From Durusdinium trenchii (taxonomy: Eukaryota; Sar; Dinophyceae; Suessiales; Symbiodiniaceae), in the NCBI GenBank assembly GCA_963970005.1, contig CAXAMN010027450.1:335677-399676 (forward strand): DNA of 64,000 bases, read 5' to 3'. The notes under the pieces were generated by a model. It saw only the letters and a program-made list of their open reading frames with translations. It did no database searches and was not told the origin of the DNA. Shown piece after piece: positions 27,042 to 35,700 of the stretch; position 1 is the stretch's first letter, and each line of letters begins with the position of its first letter. The translations under genes were made by a program, and so were the position numbers.

Positions 27042-27207
27042 AGCTGCGGGGCTCAAAAGCCTGAAGGCTCGGGCGAACGGGCGCCCAGGGCGGGTTGTGC
27101 ACCTCCACGGTGCAGGTCCGTGTCAATAAGGGTCACGCCTCTGTGTGGCCCCCCTTGGCACTGTGACTTGTCGGTGCTGTGGTCCGAAAGGTGCATCGGT
27201 GTCTGCC

Positions 27208-30200
27208 ATGGAGAAAGCTCTAGCATCTGCAGAGGAGCTCCTGTGTGATCCGCTTAAGGCAAGGGTTCGCTCCGTCCTCATCAACTGCTCCACTGCTGGC
27301 CCTATGCTGCATTTGGGAGGAAAGGTTGTGGTGAGTGGCGAAGTCATCTCCGTCAAGGATGATATGCTGGACATTGAGGTGTTCCCTTTTGTCCCCTTTG
27401 CTGGATTTGTGGCTCCAGGAGAGGAACGTTCGACAATGAGGATCACTATGCCGGAGCTTGCTTCGCGCTCCATCAAGTTGTCTGCAGGAGTTCATGTGAC
27501 ATGTGCTGGAGAAGCGACGTGTTGGGATCATTCCTGCATTGTATTTGCTGCCGGTGCTACAATTTGTTTCCGACCTGAGTATGAGCAGTACATGCCATGG
27601 AACTTTGTACACCTGTTTGCAGGTTCCTTCTCAGGTTGGACGCATGCCACAGCTGCGCTTGACAAGATTGAGAAGGACATTACAGTTGGACAGGAGATTT
27701 CGGTGGATTATGATGAAGAAGTGATGAAGCTATGGAGCCTCCGGACCCATGCCAAGGTGCATTGCTGTCCCATAGATGCTGCGACCCCATGGCCACACTC
27801 TCAGCAGGTTGGTATTTTGGGAAGCGTTGATGACTGGACGGTGCTCAATGTTTGTCGCATGCAATCCAATGTGTGTGGTACATTATCACCACCATGTCAA
27901 AGCTGGTCCAAAGCAGGGCGCAAAGCTGGATTGAATGATTCAAATGGCATTGCCTTCCTCGAGGCTATTGAACTGCTGGCTGTCGCTCAGCCTCTCCTCA
28001 TTGCTGGAGAGTGTAGTGATGAAATCACAACACACCAGCACTTTAGCATTTTGGAAGTGCTTTTTGCTGCTTGTGGTTTTAAGAAAACCTGGACGCAGGT
28101 CACATCACTTCATGAGCTGTCCGATCACTACCGCACTCGATGGCTTTCGACATGGGCCCGTGCCGACATGAATCCATGCTTTGTGGGTTTCTCATTTGCC
28201 CTCAAATCCATTCCTCGCACTCCATGGTGTGAACCGTGCTACCAGTTCCGCATCCCTTCGGTGTGGGCAAGCCAAATGGTCCTGTCTGAATCTGAGTGTG
28301 CTGTGTATAATGACCCAGCTCTCTTTCCGGGGAAGAAGGCCTTTGGGGACAAACCAGGGGTTAACCAGGTGTTACGCGTGCCATCCACTTCGCACCCATT
28401 GCCAACTTTGTGCGCTGCATACACGTCGCAGCACACCCTGGCTGTACAACATGTGCAGTCACGTGGGTTGTACACCTTCCTCAATCACACCAGTGCTGGG
28501 TTTGCGTTCTTTGACCCCGCTCGATTCTGTGGACTTTTTGGGGCGGTGAATGACTGTACTTTTTCCACAAAGCTCCAGCTTGCCTTTCGGGGTGTTGGGA
28601 ATGCTATTGCAACACCGCATGCCATCCTTGCCATTGCGGTTGCCCTGCACTCTGTTGGTCAGGCCCAGGTTGATCCCCTCCAAGCGGTTCGACAAGCCTG
28701 GGCTTTGCGATTGACCACGAGGAATGCTGTTCTGTTTGTGAGTGGGGACTTCATTCATTTGGTCCGTGCGACTCAGCTTTTGCAGTGGATTTCGCTTCGG
28801 CCTCCAGTAGAGCATGACCCTGATCGGAATGTTCTTCTTGTGAGTGGTCACATTCATGAGCTTCACTTCGAATGCTTTGTCTCTGACCATGTCACATGCC
28901 ATGATGCTGTGTGTCAGGTGTTTGCCGGCCCGAGTGATCTCCTTGCCCAGGTCTCATTTCGTGCTCCTGATGAAAAGCCGCATTCGCATACACCGATTCG
29001 AGCCCTCACCCATGTCCCAGAAGGGTGGGAAGTCACCATCGCCGGCATCTCGATCGGAAGATGCCATGTTGCGCCTCGTACTAAGGTCATCGATGATGCC
29101 AGAGCTTCCAGCATTGACTCAACAATTCGACTCCCATTCTGCATTGGCCCCGCCACGGAGTTTGATCGAGCAGTTGAAATTTCGTGGGTTCGTGACCTGC
29201 TATGCCAAGCAGCTGTCATTAACGATGACCATCGGAACAATGTGTCAGTGATTTTTCTGCACGGGGATTACAGTTGTGATGTTCAGGTCTTTGGACCAAG
29301 TGGACAGATCATGTCACTCATCCAGCGAGTTCAACAAGCTCATCCAGAATGTCGTCTTGCCCGGACCTGCACGCTTGGAGGTATTGCAACGTCGTTTGTG
29401 ATCTGTGCTGACATTTGTTGTGGCGAGCAGGAAGTCCAGGTCATTTTGCACTGTGAAGATACTCAAGAAAGCAGACTTGCATCCCTTCCTGTGACGTTCC
29501 CGATTGATGCTGAGTTTGAGGTATCGCACGCCAAGTATGCAGTGAACACAATCAATACTGCACTCTGTGTTGAAAGCTTTGCAAGCTGCACAAAGGATGA
29601 TGTGATAGTATTGCAACCAGTTCTCATTGCGGCAGGGGGGCATCACGCTTCACCTGGCCCAAGGCCAACTTTGGATGCCGGCGCACCATTTCATGATCGT
29701 GCTGAATTTATGTGCAATACTCTTGGTTGGATGGCAACCGACGAGATGGCAGCCGTCACGCAATGGATCCAGTGGAGTCAGCATCAGGTTCGATTCACGC
29801 AGCCCCTCATGTGGGACCCAAGTGCCTCTGACTTTGATGATGTACGAGCAGAGATCAACATCGCCAACAACCTCATGACAATATTGCCTATTCTCATGGG
29901 CAACCATTGGATCGCTGTGGAAGTTCTTCGTCAAGAGGATGTGACTCAGCTTACCCTGCTGCAAGTTCCACCAGAACAGCAGTCAGCTCTGACTTTCATT
30001 GTGGCGAGGATTTTGGACATTGCTCCCCATCGGCTGGATGTGCAAGTTGGGCAGCAGCAGGCGCCACAGCATTTGTGTGGGTGGATGCTGGTGTATCGAT
30101 GGCTCACACGATTGAATCTACAGCACCAGCTGCAGGACATCTCCACCCAGTATCCATTGCCGCAGAATTATGCTGATGTCATCGAAATGTGCCTGCAGTC

Positions 30201-31236
30201 TTCTGTCGAGGATTGGAGAAGTGCAAGGATGGATCAAGATGTTGCTGTCATTGCCTTGCGGCTGCGCCGCAATTTTCTGTGGCATGTTGCTCGAAGTGAA
30301 CATCAAGGTCTCCCCAACCAGCAGACAGGGCTTGTGACGGCCTTTCCTGCGCCACATCAAGTTGTGATCACAACGGTGCCGGAGGATCCCAATCCGCAGA
30401 ATCGAGCTGATGCGGCAATTCATGCCAGGTTTGACCATTTTCATCGATTCCAAGGCTGGACAGGTTCAGATGAGATGGATTTTGCATTGGATTTGCTCCG
30501 TCCACATCATCCGGCCACCTTGTTCTGTGCACCAGCGATCTGGCAACCTGCTCAGAACATGCTGCATTACCTCAATGACATCATTCCTGATTTGCGAGCT
30601 CACCGGCACATTGTGTGGCTGGTTGCCACTGGCAACCACTGGGTGCAACTTGAGCTCTATGCTCTCACTGACCACACTGCGGTCTATTTCACTGTCCCAC
30701 ATGCTGACCGTCAGCAGCTTCACCCGCTGTTGATGTTTGCAGTTGCAGCAGCTGAGACAGACTTGAATGAGCTTACAGTCGACTATGTTGATCAGGATGC
30801 ACCTCCTGACATGTGTGGATATCATCTATTGAATCAGCTGTTTCATCGACTGATGTTGCAGGTAGGCCCACTCGGAGATGCCCAATTTCGTGGCCTCAGC
30901 ATTTCTCGCTTTGTGGCAGAAATTCACGAGACTCGCAATGAAGCTGGTTTGGTGTGGCGGCAATCAGGAGCGTGTGATGAGCTGATTGAATTTGCCAACA
31001 ATTTGCGATGCTGGTTTATCGTCAGGGTCATTGAGAACCGCTTTCCAGTTCATTACATTGCTGCCGGTGCGGTTGATGCTAACATGGCACCTGCTGAGGG
31101 CACTCAGAGCAAGCCGGCCGAGGCTTCTGGCAAAGGAGGTAGCACTGCTTCTCAATCAGGTCCGACCCTTGGTTGGTCAATGACCCGTGGGCCAAGCGAC
31201 CACCGCGCCCACAACAGTCGAAGTGGGAGGATTTGA
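27208..31236 (+). CDS. LINE ORF1: C5 cytosine DNA methyltransferase fused to tandem Ulp1/C48-like modules
   Basis: The protein has 1342 residues from the ATG at 27208, which has the good context GCCATGG. The frame is open back to 27130, but with only GTG as an earlier start. The methyltransferase spans residues ~130-480: motif I HLFAGSFSGW (~135-144), motif IV SPPCQSW with catalytic Cys230, a motif VI-like GEC with Glu268 (usual ENV, so Asn is replaced), a possible motif VIII HYRTRW, and motif X GVGNAIATP (~463). These are the marks of enzymes that methylate cytosine C5 using SAM. Residues ~480-840 are unrecognised. Two similar modules follow. Each has GW-x-x-(T/S)DEM, then GNHW, then CG: His900/Cys957 and His1144/Cys1203, separated by 57 and 59 residues. 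That order matches Ulp1/C48 cysteine peptidases. The usual catalytic Asp is not visible, so activity is doubtful. The 3' end overlaps ORF2 in the -1 frame. Confidence 0.88.
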   Translation: MEKALASAEELLCDPLKARVRSVLINCSTAGPMLHLGGKVVVSGEVISVKDDMLDIEVFPFVPFAGFVAPGEERSTMRITMPELASRSIKLSAGVHVTCAGEATCWDHSCIVFAAGATICFRPEYEQYMPWNFVHLFAGSFSGWTHATAALDKIEKDITVGQEISVDYDEEVMKLWSLRTHAKVHCCPIDAATPWPHSQQVGILGSVDDWTVLNVCRMQSNVCGTLSPPCQSWSKAGRKAGLNDSNGIAFLEAIELLAVAQPLLIAGECSDEITTHQHFSILEVLFAACGFKKTWTQVTSLHELSDHYRTRWLSTWARADMNPCFVGFSFALKSIPRTPWCEPCYQFRIPSVWASQMVLSESECAVYNDPALFPGKKAFGDKPGVNQVLRVPSTSHPLPTLCAAYTSQHTLAVQHVQSRGLYTFLNHTSAGFAFFDPARFCGLFGAVNDCTFSTKLQLAFRGVGNAIATPHAILAIAVALHSVGQAQVDPLQAVRQAWALRLTTRNAVLFVSGDFIHLVRATQLLQWISLRPPVEHDPDRNVLLVSGHIHELHFECFVSDHVTCHDAVCQVFAGPSDLLAQVSFRAPDEKPHSHTPIRALTHVPEGWEVTIAGISIGRCHVAPRTKVIDDARASSIDSTIRLPFCIGPATEFDRAVEISWVRDLLCQAAVINDDHRNNVSVIFLHGDYSCDVQVFGPSGQIMSLIQRVQQAHPECRLARTCTLGGIATSFVICADICCGEQEVQVILHCEDTQESRLASLPVTFPIDAEFEVSHAKYAVNTINTALCVESFASCTKDDVIVLQPVLIAAGGHHASPGPRPTLDAGAPFHDRAEFMCNTLGWMATDEMAAVTQWIQWSQHQVRFTQPLMWDPSASDFDDVRAEINIANNLMTILPILMGNHWIAVEVLRQEDVTQLTLLQVPPEQQSALTFIVARILDIAPHRLDVQVGQQQAPQHLCGWMLVYRWLTRLNLQHQLQDISTQYPLPQNYADVIEMCLQSSVEDWRSARMDQDVAVIALRLRRNFLWHVARSEHQGLPNQQTGLVTAFPAPHQVVITTVPEDPNPQNRADAAIHARFDHFHRFQGWTGSDEMDFALDLLRPHHPATLFCAPAIWQPAQNMLHYLNDIIPDLRAHRHIVWLVATGNHWVQLELYALTDHTAVYFTVPHADRQQLHPLLMFAVAAAETDLNELTVDYVDQDAPPDMCGYHLLNQLFHRLMLQVGPLGDAQFRGLSISRFVAEIHETRNEAGLVWRQSGACDELIEFANNLRCWFIVRVIENRFPVHYIAAGAVDANMAPAEGTQSKPAEASGKGGSTASQSGPTLGWSMTRGPSDHRAHNSRSGRI

Positions 31237-32633
31237 CCCTGCAGGCACCATTGCCGTTCGTCAATCAAGCTGATCAACCCCTGTGTCAAACGCACCGATT
31301 GCAACTTGGACCATGCAAAAGTGGGGTTGTCCTCACTACCAAGACTCATTTGCAAGAGATCTCTAAAATTGGCATCACCACAGAGTTGGTAGCGTTGATT
31401 CCTGCAACAGATTCGCTTGAGCTTTCGCATCTCACAAGTCGGCTCGAAGGACCTTTCGAAGTGTCACTTTTTGATCCTACTGCCAAGATTGCCTATAAGA
31501 GGCTTGTCCATATGATTGTGTTTGCTGGCAAAATCCGCTTTCAACTTCCAGAAGCAAAGTACAAGATGACAACACCAGCAATTGCTGAACTCGTGCTAGA
31601 GATTGATTCGCGATTGGTCAGCAAGAGCGATTTTGACAAGATCAAAGAATCGCCAATCATGATGTTCAAAAGTATGCTACATGAAGCGCTGCCGACGATG
31701 CAGGCGACTGTCACTTTGTATGGTTACCGTGTATCTCATCACCCTGGTGCTAGTAAGCAGGAGGCTCAGTTGCAGTGTGTCCTTAAAGCACCATTTGTTG
31801 CAAGAAAGCAGCTGCTTGAAGCCAGTGGCGCAACATGCCTGCTGATTCGTGATTACCTGGAAAAGGGCAAAGAGGCTGGTGACACTACCATTTTGCCTCG
31901 CTTCTGGCCGATTTCGTCGCAAGAGCTTCAGAAGGTTCGCATCACAATTCAGGGGACTCCTGGAGTTGCAGGCATTGTTGCTGCTCGCCGTGGATTGGCT
32001 GTGCGAGTTTGGTGCGATCAAATCAAAGCGGCTCGCGAGAGTCTTCTTGCAGGTGATGCGCGTCTCGTTCCTGAGAACATGCACATTGTGCCCAAGCTGT
32101 CGCTCCAACTCTCAGGCTGGCCAGCAGCCACAGATGCGGCACACGTTGTGGCATCAACCATTGCTGCCATTGGACTTCCTGTGATTCCTATGCGTACCTA
32201 TCGAGCCGCTGGTGTGCACACATGGGTCGTCACAGCTCAGGAGCATCCGAAAACAACTCGATTTACTCTCGAGATCAACAAGGATGTTGTTGAAATTCTG
32301 GTGCAAGAACTTGGTCAGAATGCCCCTGTTCGCTCCGCTGCCAAAGGGAAGTCCAAGGGCAAATCCAAAGCCCCCTCGAAGCCTGAGGAAGCTGTGCGTT
32401 CATGGTCGACCAAGACCCCAGGCACCGGACCACGACCTGAAGATGGCCGCCTTGATCGGCTTGAAGATAGGTTCGAGAAGCTTGAAGCACGCCAATCCCA
32501 GTTCGAAGGTCGAGTAGATACCAAGTTTGATGCGATCCAGGACAGCCTTCGTCAATTGCTCGCAAACACCAATCCACGGCCAAGGGAGGCCACTGGTGAG
32601 AGCCCGCCTACAAAGCATGTGAAGATTACCTGA
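31173..32633 (+). CDS. LINE ORF2: basic Gag-like protein with C-terminal coiled coil
   Basis: About 486 residues of unrecognised family. The frame opens at 31143, overlapping the end of ORF1, and begins with non-AUG codons; its first in-frame ATG is more than 100 codons in. Expression therefore needs a -1 frameshift from ORF1, initiation at a non-AUG codon such as the TTG at 31173, or a process not visible here. I found no classical X-XXY-YYZ slippery heptamer in the overlap. The N-terminus (VNDPWAKRPPRPQQSKWEDL) is polar and basic. A lysine-rich tract (KGKSKGKSKAPSK) lies near 32340-32380. A heptad-like coiled coil (RLDRLEDRFEKLEARQ) follows at about 32450-32560. This fits an RNA-binding, multimerising protein such as LINE ORF1p or Gag; that role is inferred from position and composition only. 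The frame ends at TGA 32631-32633 and continues open into ORF3. Confidence 0.7.
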   Translation: MVNDPWAKRPPRPQQSKWEDLTLQAPLPFVNQADQPLCQTHRLQLGPCKSGVVLTTKTHLQEISKIGITTELVALIPATDSLELSHLTSRLEGPFEVSLFDPTAKIAYKRLVHMIVFAGKIRFQLPEAKYKMTTPAIAELVLEIDSRLVSKSDFDKIKESPIMMFKSMLHEALPTMQATVTLYGYRVSHHPGASKQEAQLQCVLKAPFVARKQLLEASGATCLLIRDYLEKGKEAGDTTILPRFWPISSQELQKVRITIQGTPGVAGIVAARRGLAVRVWCDQIKAARESLLAGDARLVPENMHIVPKLSLQLSGWPAATDAAHVVASTIAAIGLPVIPMRTYRAAGVHTWVVTAQEHPKTTRFTLEINKDVVEILVQELGQNAPVRSAAKGKSKGKSKAPSKPEEAVRSWSTKTPGTGPRPEDGRLDRLEDRFEKLEARQSQFEGRVDTKFDAIQDSLRQLLANTNPRPREATGESPPTKHVKIT

Positions 32634-32792
32634 CAGCCCCGCCATGGGCCTTTGTGTGTCCTTAGGCCCCGTGTCTCTGGATTTTCGTTGTGTTTGTGGT
32701 TTGCTCTGGTTCTGTTGAGTGGGCATGGACTTTTCTTTGGCCCATGGCTTACACTTTGCTTTTTCCGTTATATCTTGTGGGTGCACTGGCTG

Positions 32793-35700
32793 ATGAGCAC
32801 ACTTTCGGTTGTGGACTTCACTTGGCCATCTGCCGTTGTGTCGTTCCTGCAGATACACCCGTATTCTGCCTGGTCTCTTCTCTGTCTTTGGCTGCTGCCT
32901 TGGATTTCCCTTGTCTATATTTCCTTTGCTGCGTATCTTTCGCTTTGTGCTCGGTCCCAGTGCCATTTATTCAGTCTCTGTGCTGAATATCCTGGGGATC
33001 ATGTGCTCCGCATGATTAGGTTGAAGGAGATGCACATTCCTCCCAACCGCTTTCGTCATAAGCTAATGGACTTTCAGTGGTGCCTTACCACACTCTCTTT
33101 TTGTCTCCTTGCGTGGCCTGCTGTCTTCTACCCGGCCATTCCTGTGTTTGAGATGTGGTGTGACCTGCTGAATGAATTCAAGGATCATTCACCCAAGAGC
33201 GGTGGGCCTTTCCCACCTTACATTTTCGATAGTGCGTCAAAAGGTGATGGCCGAGTGAGAGCGGCTAGTGATCGTCGCCAACATTCCGGCTTACAGTTTG
33301 ACTCCACTTTGGGTTTTCCGGGGGAGGGACCTGAGCTCACAACACTCGTGTCTGCAAACATCGGATCCCTCAATACCAATCAGTTGTGGAAATCATGGGG
33401 TGCCGACATAACGTGTTTACAAGAGACCCGAATAGGTAAGAACAATGTTCGCACATCTACCCGCAATATTGAAGCCGTTGGCCTTCGACCCATTTTGGGG
33501 CAGTTGTTGCCGGGATTGTGGCATGCAAATGGCACCACTAAGACGCCATGTGGTGGCACTGCCATTTTAGGCCCTGATGTTGCCATCACACCTTTTGAAC
33601 CGAAGCATGATCAAACGGGGCTTTTTGATTGCTTGTTCCAAACTAAGAGGTTTGCTGCTGCGTGGTATCAGGTCACCTCCAAAATTCAAGCTTTGATTCT
33701 TTGTGTGTACGCTTGCACAGGTGCTTCAAGCGATTCTCGGGTTCACAAAGAAAATGACAAGATGTTTGCTGATATTCTCACCTTGGTTGCTCAATTTGGT
33801 GATATCCCTGTTATTCTGTCAGGGGATTTCCAAGCAGTGCCCGCGTCGTATGAGTCACTTGCAGGGGCCTTGAACTTTCATGGGTGGATTGACCCGCTGT
33901 CTTCCACTGATGAATGGGGTTCGGTGACAAGGCCATACACGTATTCCAAGGACTGTAGCTTTTCAGGGGCGGATGAGGGTTGCACCTCTATAGATGGTGT
34001 GCTTCTCAATAAAGTTGCCTTTTGTGCTATGCAAGATGTTCGTGTCCTTGAGCATTTTGGGCGCCAACATCGCCCCATAAAGGTTACTTTTCGGTGGGCG
34101 TCGCTCCTGCAAACTGGCTTTATCCTCCATAAATTTGCCCCTATTGATACGACACAGATTCAAGCCGTCCCATGGAGTGAGGACCCTTCTCCTTTGTGGC
34201 AGAACCAGTTTGAGGCAGCTTTTCATGATGCCTCTGATCATGAGCTGAAATGGAAGGTGGTGAATGAATTCTTTCAAAAATCTCTGTTGAATGAAGGGGG
34301 TCAGTGGGGTAAAGGCCCCCGGGTTCGTGCTGCTTCGCCACAGTTTGTCAACAAAAGAATCTGCCCCAAACAATTGGTGACTCGATGTGCTGCAACACAG
34401 GTCTCCCTTGATTTGTACAAACTCATTCGACGGCTTGATGAGTTGTTTGTAAGGCTTTCCAGGGAGAGCGGATCGCCTCAAGATGTGTTCAACACCAAGA
34501 GACTTGCTCGTAGGACCTTTAATATTGTTCACAAGTTGACACCGTCCATTGTGTGGGCAACCCCGGATTCACCAACGCTTGTTGAAGTCTTTTTCGTGCG
34601 TCGGTGGGCTGAACAGTTTGCCACCACGTTGGACAGCCGCATTCGTCTCAAGCGGATCCAAAGCTGGAAACGCAAGATTCAGGAGTCGGCGCAAGGGGGG
34701 TGTGCCTACATTTTCCAGCACCTCCGCCAGAAAGCCCAGGATGAACCCCCGAACTTAGTTCTCGATTCTGCTGGCCAGATCATTACTCAGCCGGAAGATG
34801 CCATTGCAACACCCATCAAAATGCTTGAGGTCGTGTGGCCGTATATACATGGCAAACAGGTTAAGGCAGACCTCCCCCCCATTTCTGCTAAAGACTTGTA
34901 TCAGGTCATCCAAAGACGGAAGCCACACGTGGCCCCTGGCCTTGATGGTTGGCGTACTCAAGAACTTCAGATGCTGCATCCCTCTTGTTTTCATGCATTG
35001 GCCTTGTTTTTCCAATCCCTTGAACAGTCAAAGGATCCGCTTCCCCAAGCCTTAGTCAATGTTAAACAGGTCATCCTCAACAAGCCTGGAACTGCTTCGC
35101 CGATGAACAAGCGTCTCATTACCATTATTCCTCCACTTTTGCTAGCATACACAGGAGCAAGGTATGCACAGCTTCAGCAGTGGCAGAACCAAGCATTTCC
35201 CAATGCTATTGTCGGGGGTGTCAAGCACCGAGCCATGTCCAGTCTCTATAATGAAGTGCGCCTCGAGCTTGACGTCGCCAATCTTGATCAGGAGACTGTG
35301 TGTGGGATCAAAATTGACAAATCCAAAGCGTTTGACCGCATTCTTCCGCAGTTTGCGGCTTGCTTGTTTGTCGCCTTCGGCATTCCGATATATGTGGTCA
35401 GTGTTTTCTTGAGATTTTATCAAGGCCTTCGTAAACACATGGCATATAGAAGTTGGACCACACCTGTTGGTACCACCCATCCCAATGGGGTGGCTCAGGG
35501 TTGTTCTTTCTCGATTCTTGCAATGAATGCTTACAATAAAGTCTGGTATCACCTCATTGAAAATTTACCAGGAATCTCGGTGAGAGCATACATCGACGAT
35601 GCTTATTTGTGGCGCCGCATTCTCAACTTACACCATTTGCAGACTGCGATTCGAGTGACACGTGTCTGGGACGCATTGGTCGGTCAGAAGCTCAACCCAG

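Noticed and set aside
27050-27062. GGGGCTCAAAAG at the LINE 5' end as a relict dinoflagellate spliced leader
   Set aside because: Only a short GGCTCAA core matches; too little to claim.
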